From NCBI GenBank assembly GCA_025936045.1, contig JAICUB010000001.1, positions 124,001-188,000 of the forward strand: a stretch of DNA of 64,000 nucleotides, given 5' to 3'. Position numbers and translations under genes: made by a program. Numbering within the stretch: the first letter of the stretch is position 1; every line of letters begins with the position of its first letter. This document shows, piece by piece, positions 47,584 to 56,798 of the stretch. This DNA comes from Polyangiaceae bacterium (GTDB lineage Bacteria; Myxococcota_A; Polyangia; Polyangiales; Polyangiaceae). Below the pieces are notes generated by a model that was not told the DNA's origin, did not search any database, and saw only the letters and a list, made by a program, of their open reading frames with translations.

Positions 47584-47791
47584 CTCAGACTTCCACGGCG
47601 TTCTTCTTCATTCCCGCCTCGCTTCCGTTCCGATCATGGCCGCCCGGCGTGGGCCAGGGTCGACGAAATGAGGCGCTCGTAATGTAAATTTATTTCACGC
47701 GCGAGCGGTCGTTTCTGGCGCGCAGAGGTGCCCCAATTGGCGCGAAGAAGCCCTATTACGCGCGTTCTCGGGGCGTAACCTCGGCTCCAGA

Positions 47792-49555
47792 ATGCTTCGT
47801 GGCGCGACGCTAGCGGGTGTGCTTTTGGCCTGGGGCTGCAGCTCGCCCCACGGAGGAGAACCGAGCGGCTCGAGTGGGTCGCCCGGCTCAGGGGGAGCGA
47901 GCAAGGGAGTAGGCGGCGCGGGCGCCGGCGGTGCCCACGCCGGGAGCGGTGCGAGTGGTGGTGCCGGCACGGGTAGCGGCGGGGTGACGGGTGACACGGG
48001 CGGAGCTGGTGGCAAAAGCGTGGGGGCCGGCGGCGTAGAGCTCGCTGGTGCGGGTGGTGTCTCGGTCGCAGGCTCGCATGGAAGTGCCACGGGGGGGGTT
48101 GGTGCCGGTGGCGCAGGAGGGGGCGGCGTGGGTGGAATGACCGCGGGTGCCGGCGGGAGCGGAGGCGACGGCAGCGGCGGTGCTGGTACCGGCAACGGCG
48201 GTAACGGCGCCGGTGGAGGGGCGCCGACCGGCGTGACCGTTCAGCTCGACAAGACACACCAGACGATTGAGGGCTTCGGCCTCAATACCGCTTTGAGCAG
48301 CAACGCCGTCCCCTGGGACACCTTCTTCAAGACCGATGGTGCCGGGCTGGGCCTCTCCATCGTGCGTGTCGCGATGGACGAAAAAGGGAAGCTCAACGGA
48401 CTCATCCCACCGGCGAGCTACAACGCGAAAGTCATCGGTTCCCCTTGGACCGCCGACAGCAACTGCAAGGACAACAACGACACGGAGAAGGGCGGCCACC
48501 TACTCAAGAGCTGTTACGACTCCTGGGCCACGACGATAGCGAGCTTTGCAAAGAACAATAACCTCTACGCCATGGGGGCAGGGAACGAGCCCGACTTTGC
48601 GTCGTGCGGAAGCAGCATCGGCCCGCCGTGCAACGGCGACTACCCATCCATGGTTTTTACCGCTCAAGAGATGGTCGATTTCGTCAACGTGCTCGGGCCG
48701 AAGCTGAAGACGGCAGGGGTAAAGCTCCTCGCGCCGGAACCCTCGGAATGGCTCCACCTCTGGAGCAACACCTCCGCCACGGGGTCCACCGTCTCGAACC
48801 ATCCGAACAGCTCCGACCCGCTGAAATGCGGGTGCTTTGCCAATGATCCCACGACCACGGGCTGCGCCAGCACCTGTGATCAGGGCAACGGGTACGATTA
48901 CGGCCACTGGCTGGCCAAGGACCCGACGGCCTGGGGCTTCGTCGACATCGTAGGAACGCACGAGTACGACACGCAAAAGGCGCTGCTCTGGCCCGCGGAC
49001 GTCGACGGTGGCAAGCGGAGCAAGGAAGTGTGGCAGACCGAAGCGTCCGGCGTGAAGTACTGGCCGGAAGCGGGACCCACGGGCGACCTCGCCAACGGCA
49101 TCGCCGTCGCGGAATGGATCCACTCGGCGCTCGTGGTCGGCGAGGCTTCGGCCTGGCTTTGGTGGTGGTATCAGGCCACCTCCAGCAACGACAACGAGGG
49201 GCTGGTCCTCCAGGGCTCCTCGGCGCTCACCATGCGCTGCTACACGCTCGGCAACTACAGCAAGTTCGTGCGCCCGGGTTACGTCATGGTGGAAGTAGCG
49301 GGGAACTCCGACACCGATGTGCTGCTCTCGGCCTTCAAGGGCTCAGACGCGACGGTCGTCGTCGCCATCAACAAGGGCAGCAGCGCGGCGAGCCTGCCAA
49401 TCAGCATCACGGGCGGTACGGCGCCGAGCTCCTGCACGCCGAACGTCACTTCGGCGAACGCCAAGCTCGCGGCCGGGGATGCGGTGCCGGTGACCGGCGG
49501 GACCTTCACGGCCGCGCTCGCCGGCACGTCGGTCACCTCGTTCGTTTGCAAATAG
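47792..49555 (+). CDS. GH30-family (subfamily 8-like) hydrolase lipoprotein
   Basis: This 587-residue protein has a lipobox in LLAWGCSS, a Gly-rich linker of about 130 residues and a GH30 domain (THQTIEGFGLNTALSS; LSIVRVAMDEKG). Acid/base is Glu266 in YAMGAGNEPDF and the nucleophile Glu417 in EVWQTEASG. A C-terminal beta-sandwich follows (FVRPGYVMVEVAGNSDTDVLLSAFKG). The layout matches bacterial GH30 xylanases of the glucuronoxylanase group more closely than glucosylceramidases; specificity remains inferred. The AT-rich stretch at about 47680-47700 (TAATGTAAATTTATTT) probably lies in its promoter. It is part of the region's set of tethered polysaccharide-active lipoproteins. Confidence 0.88.
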   Translation: MLRGATLAGVLLAWGCSSPHGGEPSGSSGSPGSGGASKGVGGAGAGGAHAGSGASGGAGTGSGGVTGDTGGAGGKSVGAGGVELAGAGGVSVAGSHGSATGGVGAGGAGGGGVGGMTAGAGGSGGDGSGGAGTGNGGNGAGGGAPTGVTVQLDKTHQTIEGFGLNTALSSNAVPWDTFFKTDGAGLGLSIVRVAMDEKGKLNGLIPPASYNAKVIGSPWTADSNCKDNNDTEKGGHLLKSCYDSWATTIASFAKNNNLYAMGAGNEPDFASCGSSIGPPCNGDYPSMVFTAQEMVDFVNVLGPKLKTAGVKLLAPEPSEWLHLWSNTSATGSTVSNHPNSSDPLKCGCFANDPTTTGCASTCDQGNGYDYGHWLAKDPTAWGFVDIVGTHEYDTQKALLWPADVDGGKRSKEVWQTEASGVKYWPEAGPTGDLANGIAVAEWIHSALVVGEASAWLWWWYQATSSNDNEGLVLQGSSALTMRCYTLGNYSKFVRPGYVMVEVAGNSDTDVLLSAFKGSDATVVVAINKGSSAASLPISITGGTAPSSCTPNVTSANAKLAAGDAVPVTGGTFTAALAGTSVTSFVCK

Positions 49556-49569
49556 CGGCGGGAAATCCC

Positions 49570-50976
49570 TCAATCGTCGTCCCACTCGACGACGCCCGAG
49601 AGGGCGAGGTGGAGCGGCACGCGCGGCGCTTGGCAGAGGACGGAGTTCGCGTCGCGCGAGCGTGCTCCTTCGCTGCGACTCACCGTGACGTGCAGGACGC
49701 CGCCGTCCCAAGCGCGTCGAGTCGAGCCCGCGATTTCGACGACGGCCACCTGAACGCGCTCGTCCGCGCACTCCGCGACGGCGGTGAGCGGGACGACCTC
49801 GCCGCAGTCGAAGTCGTTCGCGAGCGACCTCGCGGCCGTGTCCGCCGGCACGCGCCGGGCAAGGGTGACGTGCTCTCCGCGCACCACCGGCAGCCGAGCG
49901 GCGGCGCGCAACGCCTCGCGACTCGCGTCGTCCAGCCGGACTTGGAGAGTCCGGCGATCGAGCTCGTCGCGCAAGCGTGCCGCGGCGCTCTCGTACTTGC
50001 GCACGCGCTCGTGATCGGCGGCGGTCGGCGCGGGGAGCCGGGATAGCTCGCTGTTGTGCGCGAGGTCGAGCAACTTCACGCGCGTGGCGAGCCGATCCTC
50101 GGCGACACGCTCGATGAACGTCGCGTAGTCTTCGCCGGCGCGCCTGGTGAGAGCGTCAATCGCGCGCACGACCCGCTCGGGAAAGCCCTCGCGCGCGAGC
50201 CATTCGAGCGTCACGGGCGTGTCCTCCACGACGTCGTGCAGCAGCGCCACGATGCGCTCGTCGTGATCGCTCGCGCGCGCCGCGAGCGCGAGCGGATGCA
50301 GGATATACGGCTCTCCGGCGCGATCGAACTGGCTCACGTGCGCTTCGGCCGCGATCATCACGGCGCGACCGACGAGTCGGCGCTCGATGGTGCCGGCGAG
50401 CTCGGCACGCATGGCGTCGAACTCGGCGAGCAACGACGCGTTCACCGCGCTCGCATACAAAGGACGGAGGCGAGCGAGCTGGCTCAATTGCTGGCCCGGA
50501 CGCGTGTTGAGCCGCAAGAGCAGCGCATCACCGCGAGCTTCCGCTTCGATCAGGCTCCGCCCATTGTCGATCTTGTCGGCGCAGCTCACGGGCAGCGCTC
50601 GCGCCGTCGCCGCGGAGCGCACCGACAATCCCTTGAAATAGCGCTCGAAACGCGCCGCTTTGGGCAAGGGCCGTCCGGCGTCGTCGAGCTTGACCTCGCT
50701 CAACGCCACGACCGTCTCGACTACCTCGGCCGGAAACTCGCGCCGGAACTCCGCGGCGAATGCGGCCTGGTCCTCCAGCAGATCATGCAGGTACGCGGCG
50801 CTCACCACCAGCTCATCGTCGTGGCCGTGCGCCCGCACGAGCTCGGCCACCGCTCGAACGTGCGTGAAGTAGGGCACGCCCCCGGATTTGCGCACCTGCC
50901 CCGCGTGTGCTCGTTCGGCAAGCTCGCGCGCTCTCCCGATCAAATCCGTCGTCACGATCGGAGCCCAATGTAGCAC
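49570..50976 (-). CDS. Tandem HD-domain protein related to RelA/SpoT hydrolases
   Basis: This 468-residue protein has two HD phosphohydrolase domains. The first is RARELAERAHAGQVRKSGGVPYFTHV with YLHDLLED and an Asp in CADKIDN. The second is VGRAVMIAAEAHVSQFDRAGEPYILHPLALA with LLHDVVEDTPVT and LLDLAHNSELS. This resembles the ppGpp hydrolase domain of SpoT and the small hydrolase Mesh1, duplicated. No synthetase, TGS or ACT domain is present. About 105 C-terminal residues are unassigned. A role in clearing (p)ppGpp is plausible; other phosphoesters are possible. A GTG start at 50976 is used. Confidence 0.8.
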   Translation of the reverse strand: MLHWAPIVTTDLIGRARELAERAHAGQVRKSGGVPYFTHVRAVAELVRAHGHDDELVVSAAYLHDLLEDQAAFAAEFRREFPAEVVETVVALSEVKLDDAGRPLPKAARFERYFKGLSVRSAATARALPVSCADKIDNGRSLIEAEARGDALLLRLNTRPGQQLSQLARLRPLYASAVNASLLAEFDAMRAELAGTIERRLVGRAVMIAAEAHVSQFDRAGEPYILHPLALAARASDHDERIVALLHDVVEDTPVTLEWLAREGFPERVVRAIDALTRRAGEDYATFIERVAEDRLATRVKLLDLAHNSELSRLPAPTAADHERVRKYESAAARLRDELDRRTLQVRLDDASREALRAAARLPVVRGEHVTLARRVPADTAARSLANDFDCGEVVPLTAVAECADERVQVAVVEIAGSTRRAWDGGVLHVTVSRSEGARSRDANSVLCQAPRVPLHLALSGVVEWDDD

Positions 50977-51088
50977 GCGGCCGTGTGCATGTGGGAGGAG
51001 TACGCAGAGGGTGCGCGGCGTGCCCGGCGAAACCCGACGCAGCGGCGTCGTCGTGCGATATGATGGTGCCCGGGGCTAACGATTCGTC

Positions 51089-53278
51089 ATGCGGTTACTC
51101 GTCTCCAACCGGATCGCTCTGGGTGTGCTTTTCCTCACGTCGGTCGCGCTGGCTCGCTGCGGAGGCAAGCCCGTGGTCAGCGGAACTCCACCGACCGGCA
51201 TCGGAACGGGCGGTGACGGCGGCGGTGGCGGCAGCGGCGGCACGCGCGCGAGCGGCGGCAGCGCAGGGACGGACACTCAGATCCACGTCGGCGACGCGGG
51301 CATGAGCGACAGCGCCGGTGCGGGCGGCGAGGGCGGCATGGTGGAAATCGAGCCGTCGTGCGGCGACGGCCTACTCAACCAAGCCGGCGAAGTATGCGAC
51401 GACGGCAATACCGAATCGTCGGACGGCTGCACGGCGGACTGCCGACAAATCGAGGCCAATTTCGGCTGTCCGACGCCGGGCGCGCCCTGCGTCTCGACCG
51501 TGACGTGCGGCGACGGACACATCACGGGGACGGAGACCTGCGACGACGGAAACACCAAGAGCGGCGACGGCTGCGACGAGTCTTGCCAGCTCGAGGACGG
51601 CTGGAGCTGCGCCTTCCAGGACCTTCCTTGCGAGGCCAGCGAGTGCGGCGACGGCTTGCTCGCGGGCCTCGAGGAATGCGAATGGGATCCCGACGGAGCG
51701 CGCCCGGACGGTTGCTCGGAGAGCTGCAAAATCGAGCCGGGCTACGACTGCGATCCGACGACGTTCGCCTGCTCGGCAACGGAGTGCGGCAATGGCCAGG
51801 TCGAGCGCGGTGAGCAGTGCGACGACCACAACGACGTGCCTTTCGACGGTTGCTATCGCTGCTTGCTCGAGCCCGATTGTACGAACGGCGTCTGCACGGC
51901 AATCTGCGGCGACGGCCAGCGTTTCGAGGGGGAGGAGTGCGACGACGGCAACGTTCGTTCCGGCGACGGCTGTTCGGCGGATTGTACGGTAGAAACGGGC
52001 TTTTCGTGTGACGACGTCTCGAACGACCCTCCTGACAGCATCCTGCAGCCCGTGTTGGTCCGTGATTTCATCGGCGTCGATCGCAGCACGGACAAGGCGA
52101 CGTTCCCCGAACACCCCGATTTCAATCGTCTCGGCGGCAGTGGCACGCTCGGCGAGGTCGATGCGTTACTGGATGACGACGGCAAGCCCGTCTACGCGTG
52201 CCCGAACGGGGACTGCGACGCGAACCCGGGACATCAGCAGACGAGCTGCGTCGGCAGCAGTCCGTGTCGCCCGAACCTCTCGAGCCCCGAGAACTTCGGG
52301 CAGTGGTATCGCGACGTCGACGCCGTCAACATCGCCGTCCCGAGCGAAGTCCCGCTCGAGCGCCAAGCTGGGGGCGAGTACGTGTACGACAGCGCCGACA
52401 CGTCGGACGGGAAGGACTACTTCGATCTCGTCGGCAGCGGCGGTTGGGTCGGCAAGGGGGCCGAAACACTCGCGCCTTGTGGATCCGGAGGCACGCCCGA
52501 CCGCAACGTCTCCTTCACCTCCGAGACCCACTTCTGGTTCGAGTATCAGGGTGGCGAGCGCTTCGATTTCGCCGGCGACGACGACACGTGGATGTTCGTC
52601 AACGGGCAGCTCGCGATCGATCTCGGCGGGCTCCACATCCCGAAGAGCGGCTACTTCGTGTTGGACGACGCGAACGGCACGGCCACGGTGTGGAGCCAGG
52701 TCGAGCAAGAGCAAGCCTCGCTCGCGGAGCACGCCGTGGATCTCGGTCTCGGCCTGGGCGGCGTGTACGAGGTCGCGATGTTTCAGGCCGAGCGCAACGA
52801 GTGCGGCTCGAACTTCAAGCTGACGCTCGAGAACTTCAATCGTCCGAAATCGACGTGCGCCTCGAAATGCGGCGACGGCATCGTCGCCTCCGACGAGCTT
52901 TGCGACGACGGCAAAGGCAAGAACGACGGCAAATACGGGCACTGCGGCGTCGACTGCCGCTCGCGTGGGCCCTATTGCGGTGACGGCAAGCAGGACCCGG
53001 AAGAAGAGTGCGACGACGGTCTGAACCTCAGCCAGTACGGCGGCTGTGCTCCCGGCTGCGTCGCCGGGCCCTCGTGTGGGGACGGCATCGTGCAGTCACC
53101 GTTCGAGCAGTGCGACGACGGGGTCAACGACGGAGGCTACGGCGAATGCTTTGCCGGGTGCGTCTTCAAGGACCGCTGCGGCGACGGCAAAGTGCAAGCT
53201 CCGGAAGAATGCGACGACAAGAACCGCGTGAACGGTGACGGCTGCAACAACGACTGCAAGCGCGGCTCCGTCAAATAA
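51089..53278 (+). CDS. Surface protein with DUF4215 Cys-rich repeats and fibro-slime domain
   Basis: This 729-residue exported protein has a signal ending LTSVALARCGGK. This is a lipobox-like Cys with Arg at -1, which is unusual, so lipidation is uncertain. After a Gly-rich linker come DUF4215-type repeats with the pattern CGDG-x-CDDGN-x-DGC-x-C (for example CGDGHITGTETCDDGNT). A fibro-slime/PA14-like domain spans about 330-590, with FTSETHFWFEYQGGERFDFAGDDDTWMFVNG. More Cys repeats follow at the C-terminus. Such proteins are common on myxobacterial surfaces and are thought to serve adhesion or matrix contact. A possible terminator hairpin follows. Confidence 0.85.
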   Translation: MRLLVSNRIALGVLFLTSVALARCGGKPVVSGTPPTGIGTGGDGGGGGSGGTRASGGSAGTDTQIHVGDAGMSDSAGAGGEGGMVEIEPSCGDGLLNQAGEVCDDGNTESSDGCTADCRQIEANFGCPTPGAPCVSTVTCGDGHITGTETCDDGNTKSGDGCDESCQLEDGWSCAFQDLPCEASECGDGLLAGLEECEWDPDGARPDGCSESCKIEPGYDCDPTTFACSATECGNGQVERGEQCDDHNDVPFDGCYRCLLEPDCTNGVCTAICGDGQRFEGEECDDGNVRSGDGCSADCTVETGFSCDDVSNDPPDSILQPVLVRDFIGVDRSTDKATFPEHPDFNRLGGSGTLGEVDALLDDDGKPVYACPNGDCDANPGHQQTSCVGSSPCRPNLSSPENFGQWYRDVDAVNIAVPSEVPLERQAGGEYVYDSADTSDGKDYFDLVGSGGWVGKGAETLAPCGSGGTPDRNVSFTSETHFWFEYQGGERFDFAGDDDTWMFVNGQLAIDLGGLHIPKSGYFVLDDANGTATVWSQVEQEQASLAEHAVDLGLGLGGVYEVAMFQAERNECGSNFKLTLENFNRPKSTCASKCGDGIVASDELCDDGKGKNDGKYGHCGVDCRSRGPYCGDGKQDPEEECDDGLNLSQYGGCAPGCVAGPSCGDGIVQSPFEQCDDGVNDGGYGECFAGCVFKDRCGDGKVQAPEECDDKNRVNGDGCNNDCKRGSVK

Positions 53279-53288
53279 GCCGAGCGGG

Positions 53289-53328
53289 GCCCGCCGACGC
53301 GCGGGCTCACGGCCGGCAGGTTTTTTTT
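53289..53328 (+). terminator. Possible terminator after fibro-slime gene
   Basis: The stem GCCCGC/GCGGGC with a short loop is followed, after a 15-bp GC-rich stretch, by a run of eight T. The distance between stem and T-run is larger than in an ideal intrinsic terminator. The T-run is also flanked by CAGGT and ACCTG, which could pair. Confidence 0.4.
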
Positions 53329-53412
53329 GCGCGACCTGTCGTGGCGTCGAGCGCCCGGGCGTCTCCTCATCGAAGCCCGCGCTCGGCTTCGAAAAACCGA
53401 GGAGTAATCGAG

Positions 53413-53760
53413 ATGTCGTCCCCCTTCGTCTGGTTCCACCACAACGGCCGAAAATCCAGAGAGACCCAGAAGTTTTTCGAGTCTCTGTTGGCTTGGAAAG
53501 GCTCCGAGGGTCCAGACGGGATGACGATGCTGGCGCATGACGCCGGCCCGTTTGCGGCCATCGGCGCGAAGCAGGAACGCTACGGCGACCGCGACGAGTG
53601 GATCCCCTTCGTTGCGGTCGATGACGTCGAAGCGGCGACGAAGCGCGCGATGTCTCTCGGCGCAACACTCTTGCGCGAGAAGAGCCGCGGGCCGGCCGGT
53701 GAGTTCACGGTAGTCCGCGATCCCGGCGGTGCCGCGCTCGCGCTGTGGAAGAAGGCCTGA
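53413..53760 (+). CDS. VOC/glyoxalase-like domain protein
   Basis: This 115-residue protein of the vicinal-oxygen-chelate superfamily opens PFVWFHHNGRKSRETQKFFESLLAW and ends EFTVVRDPGGAALALWKK, matching the two beta-alpha-beta modules. Glyoxalase, dioxygenase or resistance functions all occur in this family. The start at 53413 is supported by AGGAG eight bases upstream; the track runs 24 codons further. A truncated SRPBCC gene and the YCII/ECF sigma pair follow in the same direction, a grouping seen with ECF42-type sigma factors. Confidence 0.85.
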   Translation: MSSPFVWFHHNGRKSRETQKFFESLLAWKGSEGPDGMTMLAHDAGPFAAIGAKQERYGDRDEWIPFVAVDDVEAATKRAMSLGATLLREKSRGPAGEFTVVRDPGGAALALWKKA

Positions 53761-53763
53761 GCC

Positions 53764-53886
53764 ATGACGCTGCTCAGGAACGCCGTTCACATCGAGGCGC
53801 CTCCGGAGCGCGTCTGGGCGGTACTCGCCCGATTGAATGCGCTCCATGCGTACGACCCGGGCGTCGCGTTACGTGGAGGCACGTGA
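53764..53886 (+). pseudogene. Truncated SRPBCC/polyketide-cyclase-like gene
   Basis: This 40-codon frame reads MTLLRNAVHIEAPPERVWAV then LARLNALHAYDPGVALRGGT and stops. The first 30 residues match the opening strand and helix of SRPBCC proteins (normally about 140-160 residues). The rest of the domain is not found downstream in any frame before the YCII gene. It starts 4 bp after the VOC stop, so it is a 3'-deleted former operon member. Confidence 0.6.
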
Positions 53887-53929
53887 GGCCGCGTAGCCTC
53901 CGCGACTGCTACCCTTCGACCAAGCCGCG

Positions 53930-54289
53930 GTGACCACCTACGCCCTGCTCATCTACCGGATGTCGCCCCCGAGCGTGGTGATCCCCGAGCCCGACGAGCG
54001 AAAGGCGCTCGGTGCGCACCGAGCGCTGCAGGCCGAGACCGCCGCGCGCGACGATTTGCTCGCCGTGGCGCGCCTCGACGAGCCACGCACCGGTCGAACG
54101 GTGCGGGCACGGGCAAGCGGGCATGACGTGACGGACGGTCCGTTCGTCGAGTCCAAGGAATGGCTCGTCGGCTTCTATCTCGTGGATTGCGAGGACGAGC
54201 GGCAGGCCATCGCGCGAGCGTGCCGGATTTGCACGGATGAGCAGCACGCCATCGAGGTGCGACCGGTGGATTGGCGGTGGCGACCATGA
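53930..54289 (+). CDS. YCII/DGPF-domain protein
   Basis: This 119-residue protein has the YCII-related fold and the DGPF signature in VTDGPFVESKEWLVGFYLVDC. The opening TTYALLIYRMSP is also typical. DGPF proteins are the known partners of ECF42 sigma factors, although their enzymatic role is not settled. GTG at 53930 is the start and the stop overlaps the sigma-factor ATG as ATGA, which supports a functional pair. Confidence 0.88.
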   Translation: MTTYALLIYRMSPPSVVIPEPDERKALGAHRALQAETAARDDLLAVARLDEPRTGRTVRARASGHDVTDGPFVESKEWLVGFYLVDCEDERQAIARACRICTDEQHAIEVRPVDWRWRP

Positions 54290-55557
54290 CTCCGCCGGAA
54301 CACGCGGAGGCGATCCGGCGCGTCTATCCGCGCGTCCTCGCGAAAATACTCGGTCTTACGCGCTCGCTCGCGGATGCGGAGGACGCCGTCCAAGATGCGG
54401 TCGAGCGGGCGCTGCAAACATGGCCTGACGCCGGGGCGCCCGACTCGGCCGAGGCCTGGCTCGTCACCGTCGCTCGGAACGCCCATCGCGACCGGTTACG
54501 ACGAGCCAAGAGCACGGAGCAGCACGGCGACGCGGTTGCGACGTTGGCCGAGCTCTGCCCGTGGGCGCGGATCGCGACCGCCGAAGCCGAGGTGCTCAGA
54601 ACGTGGAAAGACGAGCTCTTGCGCCTGTTGTTCGCATGCTGCCATCCCGCCCTCGAGGACGGGGAGAGCGCTGCGTTGGCGCTTTCGACGCTGCTGGGTC
54701 TTTCAACGAGCGAGCTCGCGCTGGCGTTCGTCGTGGCGCCGCGCAGCATGGAGCAGCGCCTCACACGAGCTCGCCAGAGGCTGCGGGAACAGGGCGACGT
54801 TGACGGTACCGCACCGGAGCTCGCGCGCGACCGCGTCGGCGCCGTACTCCGCACCATTCACCTGCTTTTCAACGAGGGCTATTGGTCGAGCACGAACGCC
54901 GAGCCGATCCGGGCGGAGCTCTGCCGCCTCGCGCTCGGCCTCGCGTGTTCGCTCGCCGAAGTGTTCCCCCACGACCCGGAAGCGATGGGCCTGCACTCCC
55001 TGCTGCTCTTTCACGACGCACGTCGGGACGCCAGGCTCGACGACGCCGGCAACCCGGTGCCGCTCCCCGAGCAAGATCGAACGCGCTGGGACAAGCTCGC
55101 CATTCACACCGCGACGCAGCTCCTCGAGCGCGCGCTCGCGCTCGGGAGGGCGGGCCCCTTCCAGACCGAGGCGGCTATTTTAGCCGTGCACTGCCGCGCC
55201 CGCACGGCTGACGCGACGGAATGGGCGGAGATCGCGGCTCTCTACGCGCTCCTCGAGCGATTTCGTCCAACGCCGGCGGTCCGTGTCAACCGCGCTTTCG
55301 CCGTCACCAGAGCGGAAGGGGCGGAAGCGGGCCTCGCTCTGCTCGAGGACGACGGCGGCATGGATGTTCAGGGCTATCCCTACTTTCACCTCGTACGAGG
55401 AGCGATTCTCGAAGAGCTCGGCCGCGTCGCGGAAGCTCGCACCTCCCTCGAGCATGCCGTCGAGCGGTCGCGAAACGCCCACGAGGCCGAGCAGGTGAGG
55501 GCGCGCATCGCCCGGCTCGAGAGTGGGCGGTCCCAAGACGGCCCGCGTGAGCGCTAA
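54286..55557 (+). CDS. ECF42-like sigma factor with C-terminal TPR-type extension
   Basis: This sigma factor of about 423 residues has region 2 (RVYPRVLAKILGLTRSLADAEDAVQDAVERAL), region 4 (LLGLSTSELALAFVVAPRSMEQRLTRARQRLR) and a C-terminal extension of about 230 residues with RTIHLLFNEGYWSS and TPR-like helices near the end. This architecture and the linked DGPF gene match group ECF42, where the extension rather than an anti-sigma factor controls activity. ATG at 54286 overlaps the YCII stop; the track adds five codons. The targets are probably the neighbouring VOC, YCII and related genes. Confidence 0.9.
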   Translation: MTPPEHAEAIRRVYPRVLAKILGLTRSLADAEDAVQDAVERALQTWPDAGAPDSAEAWLVTVARNAHRDRLRRAKSTEQHGDAVATLAELCPWARIATAEAEVLRTWKDELLRLLFACCHPALEDGESAALALSTLLGLSTSELALAFVVAPRSMEQRLTRARQRLREQGDVDGTAPELARDRVGAVLRTIHLLFNEGYWSSTNAEPIRAELCRLALGLACSLAEVFPHDPEAMGLHSLLLFHDARRDARLDDAGNPVPLPEQDRTRWDKLAIHTATQLLERALALGRAGPFQTEAAILAVHCRARTADATEWAEIAALYALLERFRPTPAVRVNRAFAVTRAEGAEAGLALLEDDGGMDVQGYPYFHLVRGAILEELGRVAEARTSLEHAVERSRNAHEAEQVRARIARLESGRSQDGPRER

Positions 55558-55634
55558 AAGACCAGCGTCCAGCCGGGGTTGGTTGCTGCCCCCGTCTACC
55601 CTTCAACACCCCATAGCCTTGGATCGTCATGTGC

Positions 55635-56762
55635 TCACCTCTTGTTCCGCGCGCGTGGGCTCGTAACGCTGCGTTTCACGAGCGCAGCGTGCATCTGCGC
55701 GTGATGGTCTTCGTGCGTGGCCTTGAGGACGGCGTGTGCTTCCGTTCGGCTCTTGCCGGGCGGCGCCAGCAGTAGGCCGGCCTGGGACAGCGCCCTCCAT
55801 AGCGTCGCATTCTGAAAGGCAATCGTCCCGCCGCCGCGCTTTCGCTGCGAGATCATGCGATTGATGTCGCCGACGCAAACCCAGTCGTTCTTCAGCGTGA
55901 CGGCCCACTTCGCGTGGTCGTGCGTCTCGGGCCAGGCCCAGTGCAGGCCCATGGATCCCAGATTGACGTACTTGATGTCGAAGGTCTTGTGGATACCGTC
56001 GACGTCGGCGATCGGCGGGATCGGTCCGCGAATCCAGGTTTCGACGTCCAGGTCTTCCTTCAGCGTCGGCCCCACCAATTCGTTCCAGAAATCCCTGTTC
56101 CAGAGCTTGTTCTTGGCAATGACTTTGAACGGCATCCGAGCCGCGGTTTCGAGCTCCAGCACGTCGGAATCAGCCGGGCTCTTGGCGTCGAGCTTGCCCG
56201 TGAGTAGCCTGAGCGGATCCTCGTCCGGCAGGTCGACCGTGCGGCTCGAAAAGGTCTGTGGCTCTTGATGGACCGCCATCTGCTTGGCAAGTTGACGTGC
56301 GCTATCCAGGTGCAAGGAAAGACACAGGTAGGTCTGCCCGTACTTCGGCGTCGGATCCGTCTTGGCGCTCGGCTCGGCGAACTTCGGCCACGAATGGAGC
56401 AGCCAATAGGCCGTCTTGCTCTTCGTGTCGAAGGCGATGACGCCCTTCGTGTGCCCGAGATTGCCGTCGTCCCGAATCTTCGCGGCGTCGGGGGCCTCGT
56501 CGTTGTAGAGGACGTAGCCCGTCGTCCTCGGCGGCTTTTCGAATACGGAATCGAGCGTGTGGTTGAGCGCTCCGTCGCCGCTATCGATCGTGAAAGGAGA
56601 GGGCCCGATCTTCTCCTGCTTCTTGTCGAGCGCCGAATCGTAGTAGACGTACTCGTACCCGCTCGCGGAATCGGTGTTCGCGCCCGCTCCGAGCATCGGC
56701 ACCTTGTACATGAACCACCAATCGACCGGGCGGCCCCTCTCATCGAGTGCACTCACGCGCAT
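55635..56762 (-). CDS. Deoxyribonuclease II-family protein
   Basis: This 375-residue protein shows clear DNase II hallmarks: opening GRPVDWWFMYKVP, GYVLYNDEAP, the first active-site block GHTKGVIAFD with His104, WLLHSWPKF, YGQTYLCLSL, and the second block HAKWAVTLKNDWVCVGDINRMISQRKRGGGT with His283. In animals the two His form the catalytic pair of an acid endonuclease. The family is rare in bacteria. Unlike animal enzymes it has no signal peptide; the conserved domain starts at residue 10. AGAGG stands before the ATG. The upstream esterase gene ends in the same frame with only 12 sense codons between. Confidence 0.88.
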   Translation of the reverse strand: MRVSALDERGRPVDWWFMYKVPMLGAGANTDSASGYEYVYYDSALDKKQEKIGPSPFTIDSGDGALNHTLDSVFEKPPRTTGYVLYNDEAPDAAKIRDDGNLGHTKGVIAFDTKSKTAYWLLHSWPKFAEPSAKTDPTPKYGQTYLCLSLHLDSARQLAKQMAVHQEPQTFSSRTVDLPDEDPLRLLTGKLDAKSPADSDVLELETAARMPFKVIAKNKLWNRDFWNELVGPTLKEDLDVETWIRGPIPPIADVDGIHKTFDIKYVNLGSMGLHWAWPETHDHAKWAVTLKNDWVCVGDINRMISQRKRGGGTIAFQNATLWRALSQAGLLLAPPGKSRTEAHAVLKATHEDHHAQMHAALVKRSVTSPRARNKR

Positions 56763-56798
56763 GGGCCGCCTCTCGAGCTTTGCTCCATGTCGACTCCG

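Noticed and set aside
47705-47760. Two TGGCGCG elements upstream of the second GH30 gene as sigma54 sites
   Set aside because: The GG-GC spacing is off by one base in both and the flanks do not match the consensus.
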